Positions 6,759-15,949 are shown, numbered from the stretch's first letter. The stretch: 31,038 bases of DNA from Eubacterium sp. (GCA_023663915.1 JAMPGN010000020.1:1-31038); one strand, 5' to 3'. Made by a program: numbers and translations. Notes: a model not told the origin generated them from the sequence alone.

Positions 6759-8998
6759 ACCCTCACCTTAACACCTTTACCATCTCTCTTGCCAAGTTTT
6801 ATTTTATTCAGTTCCAATTTTCTGTCGCCATATTCGATCGTCTGTTCGACGGCATTCTGTGTATAGTAGACAGCCTCAATGCTGTCTTTCGCCCCTAATT
6901 TCATGCCGCGCACACCGATTGCGCTTTTTTTCTTCTCTGGTATTTCTTCTAAGGCAAATCGCAGGAAATATCCCTCTTTGGACTGCAATACAATATTGCG
7001 TTGTTCTTTGTATGTCACAACGCTTATAACTTCGTCGCCTTCCTGTAATTTTGTGGCGGCTACCGTGCGTTTCGCCACATCGAACTCCCCGCCATCCACC
7101 ACCTTGAGCATCGCCTGTTTTGTGGCAAAGATAACGCGGTAGAGGTTTAAATCGCTCTGGTTTGCCACAAACACGAGTCTCTCTTTGGAAGAGTCATAAT
7201 TGCTGATATTGTCAATCGGCACGCCTTTGTCCCGGAATTTACCCATCGGCAGATCCATCACCTTCACCGTATGAAGCTGTCCCGTGTTGGTAAAGAGGCA
7301 TACTTTACCCGTATTTTTGCACACAAAAGCGTATTTATTTTCGCTGTCTGCCGCCTCTTTGTTTCTCTCATATGCAGCGGTGTCGATCGTCTTGGCATAA
7401 CCGAAACGGTCCATCAAAAAGACGATATCCATCTCCTCGACTTTCTTCTCCACATAGACCGCTTCGCTCTCCGTCGTGATCTGTGTCCTTCTCCCCCGTT
7501 TATACCGCTCTTTGATCTCATCGAGTTCGTTGATGATGACCTGCGCCATGGAATCTTTTCGGGCGAGAATATCCTCATAACGGTAGATATTCGCCATCGT
7601 ATCTTCGTGATCGTTAATCAATGCCTCGATCTCTAAACCGATCAGCTTATACAGACGCATATCTAAGATTGCATTCGCCTGTTTCTCCGTGAACATGAGC
7701 TGGGCTGCCATGATCTTGGACTCTTTGGATTTAAATTTGATACCGGTGATCTTGCCCTCGACCAGACATGCTTTCGCCATGGCACGGTCTTTGGAACCGC
7801 GCAGTATCTCAATAATCAGATCGATCACATTGCACGCCTTGATAAGCCCTTCCTGTATTTCCTTGCGCTCCAATTCTTTTGCCAGCAGGTTGGTATATTT
7901 TCTCGTGGCAACTTCATACTGGAACTTGACACTCTCTTGTATGATCTGCTTGACGCCCATTGTTTCGGGTCTCCCGTCCACGATCGCCAGCATATTGACG
8001 CCGAACGTATCTTCCAGACGCGTCTTCTTATAGAGCATATTCTTGAAATTCTCCACATCGGCATCCCGGCGCAGTTCAATCACGATGCGGATTCCTTCTT
8101 TGGATGACTGGTTCGTGATGTCAACGATATCTTGCGTCTTCTTGGTCTCTGCAAGCGCCGCCACGTCCATGAGGAATTTGCCGATGTTTGCACCGATCAT
8201 CGTATAAGGGATCTCCGTAATCACAAGATTGGTCCTGCCGCCTTTTGCCTTCTCGATCTCCACCTTGCCGCGCAGTTTAATCTTGCCGACTCCCGTCTCA
8301 TAGATTTCTAACAATTCATTTTCATTGATGACAATTCCGCCCGTCGGGAAATCCGGACCTTTGATATAGCGCATCAGTTCCCGTGTGGTAATGTTCTCAT
8401 CCAACATATATGCCTTGGTAGCGTCGATCACTTCCGCAAGATTGTGCGGCGGCGTGCTGGTCGCCATGCCGACGGCAATACCTTCCGAGCCGTTGATAAG
8501 CAGGTTCGGAATTTTGACAGGCAGAACACTCGGTTCTTTCTCTGTCTCGTCAAAGTTGGGAATGAAATCGACCACATCTTTATCCAGATCCGATAAAAAC
8601 GCCTCCTGCGTAACCTGTTCGAGCCTCGCCTCTGTATAACGCATTGCGGCAGCGCCGTCGCCTTCGATGTTGCCGAAATTGCCGTGTCCGTCTACGAGCG
8701 GCAGACCTTTTTTGAAATCCTGCGCCATGACGACAAGCGCCTCATAGATGGAACTGTCACCATGCGGGTGATACTTACCCATGGTATCCCCGACGATACG
8801 CGCCGCTTTACGGTACGGACGGTCATAACGTATCCCCAGCTCGTACATGTCATACAGCGTCCTTCTCTGCACCGGTTTCAAGCCATCCCGCACATCCGGC
8901 AGCGCCCTGGCGATGATAACGCTCATGGCATAGTCGATAAAAGATTTCTGCATCACCTCAGAATATTCGGTTTTAATGATCCTGTCACTTACACTCAT
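6755..8998 (-). CDS. Type IIA DNA topoisomerase subunit A (GyrA/ParC family)
   Basis: This subunit cuts and rejoins DNA through an active-site tyrosine. The 747-residue protein has the breakage-reunion domain, with [22 protein letters not shown] near the start and the quinolone-determining [13 protein letters not shown] (wild-type-looking S82 and E86). The catalytic Tyr121 lies in MRYTEARL. A coiled-coil and a C-terminal beta-pinwheel follow. The GyrA box (QRRGGKG or similar) needed for gyrase wrapping is not found, and the protein is shorter than a usual GyrA (about 820), which leans towards a ParC-like role. The partner B subunit has gyrase-like signatures, so I give no symbol. The start is the ATG at 8996-8998, with GGGGAG eight bases upstream; a longer reading would need a TTG. 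The B gene ends 69 bases earlier. Confidence 0.92.
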   Translation of the reverse strand: MSVSDRIIKTEYSEVMQKSFIDYAMSVIIARALPDVRDGLKPVQRRTLYDMYELGIRYDRPYRKAARIVGDTMGKYHPHGDSSIYEALVVMAQDFKKGLPLVDGHGNFGNIEGDGAAAMRYTEARLEQVTQEAFLSDLDKDVVDFIPNFDETEKEPSVLPVKIPNLLINGSEGIAVGMATSTPPHNLAEVIDATKAYMLDENITTRELMRYIKGPDFPTGGIVINENELLEIYETGVGKIKLRGKVEIEKAKGGRTNLVITEIPYTMIGANIGKFLMDVAALAETKKTQDIVDITNQSSKEGIRIVIELRRDADVENFKNMLYKKTRLEDTFGVNMLAIVDGRPETMGVKQIIQESVKFQYEVATRKYTNLLAKELERKEIQEGLIKACNVIDLIIEILRGSKDRAMAKACLVEGKITGIKFKSKESKIMAAQLMFTEKQANAILDMRLYKLIGLEIEALINDHEDTMANIYRYEDILARKDSMAQVIINELDEIKERYKRGRRTQITTESEAVYVEKKVEEMDIVFLMDRFGYAKTIDTAAYERNKEAADSENKYAFVCKNTGKVCLFTNTGQLHTVKVMDLPMGKFRDKGVPIDNISNYDSSKERLVFVANQSDLNLYRVIFATKQAMLKVVDGGEFDVAKRTVAATKLQEGDEVISVVTYKEQRNIVLQSKEGYFLRFALEEIPEKKKSAIGVRGMKLGAKDSIEAVYYTQNAVEQTIEYGDRKLELNKIKLGKRDGKGVKVRV

Positions 8999-9067
8999 TC
9001 GATCTTCTCCCCTTCGGACTTTCGAGTCTGTAAAACAAATTTCGCAATCAGGCAAATTTCCAGTTCA

Positions 9068-10999
9068 TCAGATATCCAGTTCCGCATCCTGTGCATGCCG
9101 ATATATAAATTCCTTGCGCGGCGGCACTTCCGTTCCCATCAAAAGCTCCGTCACTTCTGATGCCATGCGCGCATCTTCGATTTCTACCAATTTGAGCAGT
9201 CTCGTGTCGGGATCGAGCGTGGTCTCCCACAACTGCGACGCATCCATCTCCCCTAAACCTTTGTATCTTTGCAGAGTGAAGGCACCTTTGTGTTTCTTAC
9301 GATATTTTTCTAACGCTTTATCGTCATAGAGATACTCTTCCTCACCCTTGGACGGCATCGCCTTATAGAGCGGCGGCATCGCGATATATACATGCCCTTC
9401 ATAAATCAGCTCCGGCATAAAGCGATAGAACAGTGTCAAAAGAAGGTTGGAGATATGTGCACCGTCCACGTCGGCATCCGCCATGATGATGATCTTGTCG
9501 TAACGGAGTTTGCTGATATCAAAGTCATTGCCGTATCCTTCCGAGAATCCGCATCCAAAAGCATTAATCATCGTCTTAATCTCGGCGTTGGCAAGCACTT
9601 TGTCTATACTCGCTTTTTCCACATTCAAAATCTTGCCCCGAATCGGTAAAATCGCCTGAAACATACGGTTACGCGCCATCTTCGCACTGCCGCCCGCAGA
9701 ATCACCCTCCACGATAAAGATCTCGCATTTGGAAGCATCTTTCGACTCACAGTTCGCCAACTTACCGTTGGAATCAAAAGAAAACTTCTGCTTCGTCAGC
9801 ATGTTGGTCTTTGCTTTCTCTTCCGTCTTGCGGATTTTCGCTGCTTTCTCGGCACATCCTATGATATTTTTCAAGATTTCAAGATTGCGGTCAAAATACC
9901 GCACAATCTCGTCACCGGTCACTTTGCTCACGATCTTTGCCGCATCCTGGTTATCCAGTTTGGTCTTTGTCTGCCCTTCAAAACGCGGATCGGGATGTTT
10001 GATCGATACAACCGCTGTCATCCCGTTGCGCACATCCGCACCGGTGAAGTTGACATCTTTTTCTTTTAAGATATTAAGCCCTCTGGCGTAGGTGTTGATT
10101 ACGTTGGTAAACATGGTCTTAAAACCGGTCAGATGCGTACCACCCTCGGCATTGTAGATATTATTGCAAAACCCAAGCACATTCTCGTGAAACTCATTGA
10201 CATACTGAAAAGCTACCTCCACCGTAATACCCTCGGATTCGCCTTGATAGTAGATCACATCATGGATCGCCTCTTTGGATTTATTCATGTCTTTGATAAA
10301 CCCTACGATGCCTTCCGGCTCGCGGTACTCGACATGCTCTACTTCCTGTCCGCGCTTATCTTCATAGATGATTGTCAGTTCCGGATTGAGGTAGGCGGTC
10401 TCGTGCAGGCGGCTCTTAACCTCGTCCTCCTTGAATCTGGTCCGGTCAAAAATCGTGTCGTCCGGCAGGAAATTGATCGTCGTGCCCGACTCTTTTGTCT
10501 TGCCGACCACGGGCAGAAGCCCTTTCTCTAACTCCATGGTGGGGATACCTCTCTCGTAATGGTCTTCATAGATAAAACCGCCCGTCTTGACCGTCACATG
10601 CATATAGGCGGACAGCGCATTGACCACCGAAGAACCTACGCCGTGCAGACCGCCACTCGTCTTATACGCTTCATTGTCAAACTTGCCGCCCGCATGAAGC
10701 GTCGTGAACACCAGCCGCTCTGCGCTCATGCCTTTCTCGTGCATTCCAACCGGAATACCACGCCCGTTGTCCGACACCGTCGCAGAACCGTCCGCCTCTA
10801 ACGTTACCCGTATCGTGGAACAATAACCTGCAAGATGCTCATCCACCGCATTATCCATGATCTCATAAATCAGATGGTTAAGCCCTTTCGTTGACACGCT
10901 TCCGATATACATACCCGGTCTGACACGGACCGCCTCAAGACCTTCCAGCACGGTGATACTGGACGCGTCATAATTATTTGCTCCATTGTTCTTTGCCAT
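9068..10999 (-). CDS. Type IIA DNA topoisomerase subunit B (GyrB/ParE family)
   Basis: This is the ATPase subunit of a gyrase or topoisomerase IV; it drives strand passage by the A subunit encoded next. The 643-residue protein has a GHKL ATP site with E46 and N50 (YEIMDNAVDE), SDNGRG (76-81) and GGLHGVG (116-122). A transducer domain follows, then the TOPRIM metal site with E431 (VEGDSAGGSAK) and D508/D510/D512 (MADADVDGAH). The RGKILNVEKA segment looks more like GyrB than ParE. Clostridia of this group often carry a second type IIA pair away from dnaA, which this may be. The ATG at 10997-10999 has GAGG eight bases upstream and is preferred to a GTG three codons earlier. The gene is preceded by a promoter region with stacked palindromes (11132-11245). 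Confidence 0.93.
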   Translation of the reverse strand: MAKNNGANNYDASSITVLEGLEAVRVRPGMYIGSVSTKGLNHLIYEIMDNAVDEHLAGYCSTIRVTLEADGSATVSDNGRGIPVGMHEKGMSAERLVFTTLHAGGKFDNEAYKTSGGLHGVGSSVVNALSAYMHVTVKTGGFIYEDHYERGIPTMELEKGLLPVVGKTKESGTTINFLPDDTIFDRTRFKEDEVKSRLHETAYLNPELTIIYEDKRGQEVEHVEYREPEGIVGFIKDMNKSKEAIHDVIYYQGESEGITVEVAFQYVNEFHENVLGFCNNIYNAEGGTHLTGFKTMFTNVINTYARGLNILKEKDVNFTGADVRNGMTAVVSIKHPDPRFEGQTKTKLDNQDAAKIVSKVTGDEIVRYFDRNLEILKNIIGCAEKAAKIRKTEEKAKTNMLTKQKFSFDSNGKLANCESKDASKCEIFIVEGDSAGGSAKMARNRMFQAILPIRGKILNVEKASIDKVLANAEIKTMINAFGCGFSEGYGNDFDISKLRYDKIIIMADADVDGAHISNLLLTLFYRFMPELIYEGHVYIAMPPLYKAMPSKGEEEYLYDDKALEKYRKKHKGAFTLQRYKGLGEMDASQLWETTLDPDTRLLKLVEIEDARMASEVTELLMGTEVPPRKEFIYRHAQDAELDI

Positions 11000-11131
11000 A
11001 ATCTGCACCTCACCAATTATTTCGGTTATGGAATTTTTCGTAGAAAAACCGCCGTCTTGGCAGCATCATATCTAAATACAGAATCCAGAATTTCTCACGC
11101 AACTGTATCATAATCACAGAAGCTGTAATCC

Positions 11132-11245
11132 CTGGCAACGCCAGCAAGAATTGCGTAGCAATTCTTGTGACGCAGACTGCTGAGTCTGCGTCTATTGTAC
11201 CATATATTTTGTATTTTGCAAAGCAAAATTACTACATATAGTAGT
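11132..11245. repeat. Cluster of five consecutive small-loop palindromes
   Basis: In order on the plus strand: CTGGC-AAC-GCCAG (11132-11144); CAAGAATTGC-GTA-GCAATTCTTG (11145-11167); GACGCAGACT-GCTG-AGTCTGCGTC (11169-11192); ATTTTGC-AAA-GCAAAAT (11213-11229); ACTAC-ATATA-GTAGT (11231-11245). All stems are perfect and the first three are packed with at most one base between them. None ends in a clear T-tract, so they are not ordinary terminators. Confidence 0.8.
11194..11221 (-). promoter_or_regulatory. Promoter of the topoisomerase B-A-rsmD unit
   Basis: On the minus strand TTGCAA (11216-11221) is followed after 16 bases by TACAAT (11194-11199), with a TGG extended -10 element just before it. 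The predicted start is near 11187, inside the 24-base palindrome 11169-11192. The resulting leader of about 190 bases would begin within that palindrome and then carry the 11145-11167 and 11132-11144 hairpins. Confidence 0.5.
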
Positions 11246-11326
11246 TGCATAGAGTAGTTATATATCACAGGCTGGCTGACGGTATTTGCTATCATTTTCC
11301 ATCTTATTCCGTCATATACTGCACTG

Positions 11327-13537
11327 TTACGAATCGATATACTCCACCAAATCTGGATTAAGGTATTGACAGATCAATTCTTCTAACCGCTCCGCGTCGA
11401 TCGGCTTGGACAGATAATCCTCAAATCCCGCCTGCATGTATTCTTCTTTGGCACTTACGATGGCATTGGCAGTGAGCGCAATCACCACAGAGGGCTGCTG
11501 CATATATTCCTCGATCTGCCGCATTCTCTGCAAGGTTTCCATGCCGTCCATACCCGGCATCATGTGATCGAGAAAAATGATATCATAATGTTTCTGTTTT
11601 ACCTTATCCAGACATTCCTGTCCACTCAGCGCGGAATCAAACTGCACCTTCAACCTCTTTAGCAGTCCTTTGACGACCGTGAGATTAACGCGGTTATCAT
11701 CAACCGCCAGAATTTTCGCCTGCGGAGCGATAAAAGCCTTACGGCTGTCCGCCTCATGCTCTATGGCATCGTTTGCCGCTTTCCTGTAATCTCCGAGTCG
11801 TTCCGTGCCAACCACCTTCTGAGGAATCACAAAGGAAAACATGCTACCCTTACCATACTCACTCTCCACAGACAAACTCCCGTCCATCATTTCAAGAAGG
11901 CGTTTGGTTATGCTCAAGCCTAATCCTGTTCCCTCGACACATCTATTTCTTCTCACATCAAGCCTTGTAAATGGGTCAAACAGCAGGTGCAGTTCTTCCT
12001 GTTTCATCCCTATTCCCGTATCCGTCACGATCACCCGAAGGTTCAATATGGCATTCTGCCCGCCTGCAGACTCCATTTTCATGGTAACGGAGCCTTTCTG
12101 TGTATACTTGACTGAATTAGTCAATATGTTGACAATACACTGTTTTATCCGCATTTCATCACCGCGAAGATTTCTCGGCAGTTCTCTGTCCGCCATGATC
12201 CTAAAATTCAGGTTTTTCTCTTCCGCCTGCATCGAGATCATGTTGCCGACATCCACGAGCATATTGCCGAGATTATAATCATTTTCCACGATCTCCATCT
12301 TACCTGACTCGATTTTGGACAAATCAAGAATATCATTGATGAGTGACAAAAGCGTCCTGCCTGCGCTGTGGATATTGGAAGCGTACTCCCTGATCTGATC
12401 GGATTGTGTTTCCCGCAGAATCATTTCATTCATGCCGAGCACTGCATTGATCGGGGTTCTGATCTCGTGGGACATGCGTGCAAGGAAGGAACTTTTTGCC
12501 TCATTCGCATGTTCTGCCTCTTCCTTTAACTCGATCAACTGTCTCGTGTAGAGATAGTTGTCCGTCATATCGGAAATACGGTACAAAATCCCCGCTTTTC
12601 TCTGGTTATCATCAAAGATCTCACTCCTCTGCCATTCGTAGAAACGTTCTCCCAGCATAAATCCGTCGGCATGCGTTTCCATAAAATCAAAAACCTGCCC
12701 ATGGACCATGCTTTTATCGTTCCAGTCCACATCGGGAAAAATTTCCCCGGCTTCGCTGTTATAATAGACAACCGCGCCGTTTGTGTCCGTCACCAGAATC
12801 CCTTCCTTAATCTCGTCAATCACCCTGTCCTTCGCGCCTTCCACCGTATCAAACACTCGATAACGGTACATGACAAATACAAGAAACGACTCGGTGATCA
12901 ACATCGAAAGCGGATAGGAATCGTAATACCCCATCACTCCCGATATGCGAATCAGCCAGAACAGGATCGGAAGAAGGGACGCGCCGAAAATGAGAAGCAG
13001 CTCTGGTCGCTTCTCATCCTTGCCCTTATGCTCCACCACAGACTGTATCATAATAAAGGCAATCAAAAATCCGAGGACGGTCGTTGTCGCGATCCACCAG
13101 TAATAAAATACGCCCGGCTTATAGATCCACAGATACAGACCATTCTTCTCCACCGAATAATCAATGCTTTGATAATACAGAGTATTGTAATCGATTGTAA
13201 ATACCAGAAACAAAATAAAAACATGGTCGATCGCATAGAATGCCTTGATTGCTTTCAGCCACCTGTCGTTCCGGTGGTTGCTGTACAGACAGGCAAAATA
13301 CAGGAAACTAAGAAGCCCCATCGTCGTTCCTAAATATTCCATCTTAACCGCAAGGCGCGTCACTTCCACGCTCTTACTCTGGAGTTCAAAAAAGTATCCC
13401 GCCACGTCTATGAGTGTAAAAAGCGACCCCGCAAATAAGATTTTCTGTTGTTCCGAAGGTTTCGCCACATAGACCAGTGTGACCATTATAGAACAGATCA
13501 TGATACCAACACCGTGCATGATCAACATCGCGCTCAT
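11327..13537 (-). CDS. Hybrid sensor histidine kinase with 7TM-type N-terminus and receiver domain
   Basis: This is a membrane sensor kinase carrying its own receiver domain. Numbering from the MRFF start, residues 1-230 contain seven hydrophobic helices, as in 7TMR-HisK-type N-termini. A PAS-like segment (KEGILVTDTNGAVVYYN, about 248-330) and a HisKA domain with H361 in SHEIRTP follow. The ATPase domain has N-box residues (about 470-480), DTGIGM (510-515) and GTGLGL (540-545). The receiver domain (611-735) has acceptor D661 in FLDHMMPGMDG and K715. Neither a histidine phosphotransfer domain nor a separate output regulator is nearby. I prefer the ATG at 13535-13537 (fifth codon of the longest frame) because GAGG lies six bases upstream. 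It follows the nuclease-like gene after 18 bases, so the two form an operon. Confidence 0.9.
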   Translation of the reverse strand: MSAMLIMHGVGIMICSIMVTLVYVAKPSEQQKILFAGSLFTLIDVAGYFFELQSKSVEVTRLAVKMEYLGTTMGLLSFLYFACLYSNHRNDRWLKAIKAFYAIDHVFILFLVFTIDYNTLYYQSIDYSVEKNGLYLWIYKPGVFYYWWIATTTVLGFLIAFIMIQSVVEHKGKDEKRPELLLIFGASLLPILFWLIRISGVMGYYDSYPLSMLITESFLVFVMYRYRVFDTVEGAKDRVIDEIKEGILVTDTNGAVVYYNSEAGEIFPDVDWNDKSMVHGQVFDFMETHADGFMLGERFYEWQRSEIFDDNQRKAGILYRISDMTDNYLYTRQLIELKEEAEHANEAKSSFLARMSHEIRTPINAVLGMNEMILRETQSDQIREYASNIHSAGRTLLSLINDILDLSKIESGKMEIVENDYNLGNMLVDVGNMISMQAEEKNLNFRIMADRELPRNLRGDEMRIKQCIVNILTNSVKYTQKGSVTMKMESAGGQNAILNLRVIVTDTGIGMKQEELHLLFDPFTRLDVRRNRCVEGTGLGLSITKRLLEMMDGSLSVESEYGKGSMFSFVIPQKVVGTERLGDYRKAANDAIEHEADSRKAFIAPQAKILAVDDNRVNLTVVKGLLKRLKVQFDSALSGQECLDKVKQKHYDIIFLDHMMPGMDGMETLQRMRQIEEYMQQPSVVIALTANAIVSAKEEYMQAGFEDYLSKPIDAERLEELICQYLNPDLVEYIDS

Positions 13538-13555
13538 AAAAAACCTCATTTCATT

Positions 13556-14305
13556 CTATCTGTATTCTTCCGCCACTTCGTAGAGGTACTCCCTGCCCCG
13601 CTTACCGATTCGCGCAAGGATTTCCATATGCATCAAAAGCGGTATCGTTACGCCTGCCAGATCCTTGTGTATCCCCACGCATTTCGCAAATTCCCGAATC
13701 GTGAAAGGCTCTTCGAGCTCATAGGGTACAAGTTGTGCAAAATCTTCCCTGCGCTCGATCCGCACTTCGTCAAAAAGGTCGAGCGGCATTCTGTCATAGC
13801 GGCTGGAGCCTCTCTTTTTATTCTTGCTCCATCCGTTCAAAATCCGGTACTCGTCCATATCGATTAGGGGAAACGCAAACGACAGGTTGGGATGTCCTAA
13901 ATACTGCCTAATCTTATAAAGTTCCGGAAACGCGCTGTATACGCTCCCTGTCACCGGAGATTTATGCTTCTTCGACAGTTCCCCCGACTCCTCATCCATC
14001 CAGATCACCCATTTGTAATGCGGGATCGGCAGTACTACCGTCACCGGATACAACGGCAAAAAAGCCTCAAGTTTGGGACGAAGCTTATTAAAATTACCGT
14101 TCTGAATCTCGATGATACGTTCCCCGGTATAGATATCCGCTATATATCCTTCGATCGGCACTTCATGATAATCTTCGTCGGGTTCATAATACAACTTCAT
14201 CACCGCGTGAACCGTCTTTTCGCGAAGCGTCCCGAAGCCATGTGGATCGTTCTGTTTTAAGAGCACTTTTAATTTCGCCTGCTCAAAAGCCTCTTTATCC
14301 TTCAT
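13556..14305 (-). CDS. Uncharacterised protein with PD-(D/E)XK-like core and C-terminal winged-helix-like segment
   Basis: I do not recognise a characterised family. The 249-residue soluble protein has a central stretch (about 60-85) with a beta-strand D at YIADI, then ERIIEIQNGNF. That D...E-x-Q spacing, with a preceding conserved E/H-rich helix (TVHAVMKLYYEPD), resembles the core of PD-(D/E)XK nucleases with Q in place of the usual K. The last 60 residues (PFTIREFAKCVGIHKDLAGVTI onwards, ending REYLYEV) look like a winged helix. The start is the ATG at 14303-14305, with AAAAGG nine bases upstream; a longer reading would begin at TTG. It lies 18 bases before the hybrid kinase gene. The domain call is inferred by eye, and a conserved non-catalytic protein is possible. 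Confidence 0.6.
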   Translation of the reverse strand: MKDKEAFEQAKLKVLLKQNDPHGFGTLREKTVHAVMKLYYEPDEDYHEVPIEGYIADIYTGERIIEIQNGNFNKLRPKLEAFLPLYPVTVVLPIPHYKWVIWMDEESGELSKKHKSPVTGSVYSAFPELYKIRQYLGHPNLSFAFPLIDMDEYRILNGWSKNKKRGSSRYDRMPLDLFDEVRIERREDFAQLVPYELEEPFTIREFAKCVGIHKDLAGVTIPLLMHMEILARIGKRGREYLYEVAEEYR

Positions 14306-14381
14306 CTGTACATACCTTTTCAAATGTATTCTTTTGGAATATTCCTATGAAGAAATTTTGATCCTTGTAAACGGTTTTGCC

Positions 14382-14420
14382 AAAGAAAACGCCGGATGAA
14401 TTGCTGAAAATATCCGGCGT
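14382..14420 (-). terminator. Rho-independent terminator after the 14483-15274 gene
   Basis: ACGCCGGAT (14389-14397) pairs perfectly with ATCCGGCGT (14412-14420). On the minus strand the stem is followed by TTTTCTTT. The structure lies between the hypothetical gene stop at 14483 and the nuclease-like gene start at 14305, separating the two transcription units. Confidence 0.65.
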
Positions 14421-14482
14421 AATGTCGCAAACCATGTCTTTGAGCTGAATAATCAATGGATTGTCGCATAATTTTATAATTT

Positions 14483-15274
14483 CTATAGTTTCTTTACATT
14501 TCTGTCACCGTGCAGGATGCGTTCCTGATCGGACGCACTGATTGGCGTGATCTTACCGGTTCTGTCATAATAAGTCAAAAGCGTGGAATTTTTCGCCATC
14601 GTCTTCTGCCCGTTTTGTGTAAGAAGACTGATTACCTGTTCTAAATTACCGCTTTTTAAATACTTCTGAATCTCTTTATCCCTGTCCGCCTCGCGCTGTA
14701 ACCGCTCTCTTGCCGCCGCCTCAGGATTCATCAGACTCTCTAATTTCTTAAGTTCAAGATACTCCTCCGTCAGCCGCTCCGGCTCTTCCGGGCTTTCCGT
14801 CACTCCAACGGTCTGGGCAGACTCCGCCCCTTGTACGCCGTCCGGGTTCTGTCCGCCCTCAGCCTCTTCCACCGCAGCATTCTGCGCCGTATCGTCATTC
14901 CAAATCTTGTACAGGAATGTCTTGACCGATTGCACAAAAGTAGAGATCCAGGAACGAACTGCATCAAGAAGTCTCGCACCTGCCGGTGCTGTCTGCGCCG
15001 TACTCTCACGTTTCCTGTCAGAGACCGCCTGCGCATTAGCGGACAGTTCCAGTCTGACACCGCCCTGCATGACGGTGCTCTTGCCGTTTGGACTGGCATT
15101 GCCGACGTTCGCTTCTTTGCCATCTTCGGTCTTGTCTTTCTTATCCTTGTCCTCTTCTTCGGCACGCTGATAATTCAGACTGAACTTCTCACCGTTTCCT
15201 GTCTTATCCGCCGCATCGGGCATTTTCAGTTGTGAATAATCATGATAATCGTTTCCGTTTATTCTGTTGACCAT
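14483..15274 (-). CDS. Hypothetical hydrophilic protein, possibly leaderless
   Basis: I do not recognise this 263-residue protein. It is highly charged and probably largely disordered in its first half (KDKKDKTEDGKE, then Gln/Ala/Gly-rich segments). An amphipathic hydrophobic patch lies at about 105-125 (SWISTFVQSVKTFLYKIW). A predicted helical C-terminal half contains LEQVISLLTQNGQKTMAKN and a final YYDRTGKITP segment. No signal peptide or transmembrane helix is evident. The frame is long and has a fitting terminator, so it is likely real. Its ATG at 15272-15274 has no ribosome binding site, and an extended -10 box TGCTATAAT ends only six bases before it, which would put the transcript start at the ATG. 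leuD ends 41 bases upstream. Confidence 0.65.
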   Translation of the reverse strand: MVNRINGNDYHDYSQLKMPDAADKTGNGEKFSLNYQRAEEEDKDKKDKTEDGKEANVGNASPNGKSTVMQGGVRLELSANAQAVSDRKRESTAQTAPAGARLLDAVRSWISTFVQSVKTFLYKIWNDDTAQNAAVEEAEGGQNPDGVQGAESAQTVGVTESPEEPERLTEEYLELKKLESLMNPEAAARERLQREADRDKEIQKYLKSGNLEQVISLLTQNGQKTMAKNSTLLTYYDRTGKITPISASDQERILHGDRNVKKL

Positions 15275-15280
15275 GCTGAC

Positions 15281-15289
15281 ATTATAGCA
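15281..15289 (-). promoter_or_regulatory. Extended -10 promoter directly before the hypothetical gene
   Basis: On the minus strand TGC-TATAAT (15281-15289) is a perfect extended -10 element. No good -35 is present, which is usual for this promoter class. Initiation seven bases past the -10 would fall on the A of the ATG at 15274. Confidence 0.5.
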
Positions 15290-15315
15290 GATTCGCCGCG
15301 AAAAAGCTACACTGC

Positions 15316-15804
15316 TTATTTCTGGTTAATATAGTTCACAAGCCCTTCCGCCGCAATGATCTTCTGCATAAATTCCGGAAATGCCTGCCCCTTGTAGGTT
15401 GTATTCTTCGTTACATCCGTGATGATTCCGGTGTCAAAATTCACCTCCACCACATCCCCTGCCTCAATCTCTTCTGCCGCCTCAGGGCACTCGATGATCG
15501 GAAGTCCAATGTTGATGGCATTCCGATAGAAAATTCTGGCAAAAGTCTGTGCGATTACACAACTTACGCCCGCCGCCTTGATCGCGATCGGCGCATGTTC
15601 CCTGGAAGAACCGCAGCCGAAATTCTTGGTCGCAACGATAATATCACCTTTGCTTACTTTGCGAATAAACTCTTTATCGATATCTTCCATACAGTGTGTT
15701 GCTAATTCCGCCGGATCGGAAGAATTTAAGTAACGCGCGGGGATGATCACATCCGTATCTACATTATCTCCATATTTAAAAACAGTTCCTTTCGCTGATT
15801 GCAT
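15316..15804 (-). CDS. leuD: 3-isopropylmalate dehydratase small subunit
   Basis: LeuD pairs with LeuC to convert 2-isopropylmalate to 3-isopropylmalate in leucine synthesis. The 162-residue protein has the aconitase swivel-domain signatures [14 protein letters not shown] (13-26) and [12 protein letters not shown] (61-72), the latter holding substrate-binding residues. The length fits the archaeal/clostridial short LeuD type. The ATG is preceded by GGAGGAG. leuC lies upstream on the same strand with a 145-base gap containing palindromes, so co-expression is likely but the gap is wider than usual for this pair. Confidence 0.96.
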   Translation of the reverse strand: MQSAKGTVFKYGDNVDTDVIIPARYLNSSDPAELATHCMEDIDKEFIRKVSKGDIIVATKNFGCGSSREHAPIAIKAAGVSCVIAQTFARIFYRNAINIGLPIIECPEAAEEIEAGDVVEVNFDTGIITDVTKNTTYKGQAFPEFMQKIIAAEGLVNYINQK

Positions 15805-15887
15805 GACTCCTCCATTCTGGGGGTTACGCCCCTGTCCTGTAATTTTCTAAATCCCTATGCTTATTTCGAGTTCGCGAAGAGTTTTCC

Positions 15888-15947
15888 GAGATGCAAGGCA
15901 TCTCTTAGGAATTACTCATAATCTCGCAATCGAGCGTTCGCTCGATT
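15888..15947. repeat. Palindromes in the leuC-leuD gap
   Basis: Two perfect stems are present: GAGATGC-AAG-GCATCTC (15888-15904) and AATCGAGCG-TT-CGCTCGATT (15928-15947). Read on the plus strand the second is followed by a run of six T and resembles a terminator. On the minus strand, the direction of leuC and leuD, it has no T-tract and starts right after the leuC stop. Confidence 0.65.
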
Positions 15948-15949
15948 TT

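Larger units (their letters stand above)
11000..11326. other. Intergenic region with palindrome cluster, upstream of topoisomerase B
   Basis: This gap of more than 300 bases holds no credible gene; an open frame at 11095-11295 runs through the palindromes and lacks a ribosome binding site. Its content is five hairpin-forming palindromes in a row (11132-11245), a good minus-strand promoter (11194-11221), and an unstructured leader of about 130 bases running to the topoisomerase B start. The part next to the hybrid kinase stop (11246-11326) shows nothing recognisable. Confidence 0.6.

Noticed and set aside
11095..11295. Minus-strand open frame of 66 codons in the topoisomerase B upstream region
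   Set aside because: It runs through several perfect palindromes, has no Shine-Dalgarno sequence and gives an unconvincing protein.
12671..13333. Plus-strand open frame of 220 codons opposite the hybrid kinase
   Set aside because: It is antisense to the membrane and PAS part of a clear kinase, with a composition typical of reverse-frame translation.
13448..13867. Possible extra gene on the plus strand around the kinase/nuclease-like gene junction
   Set aside because: It is antisense to two overlapping operon members, with no start signal and no domain.
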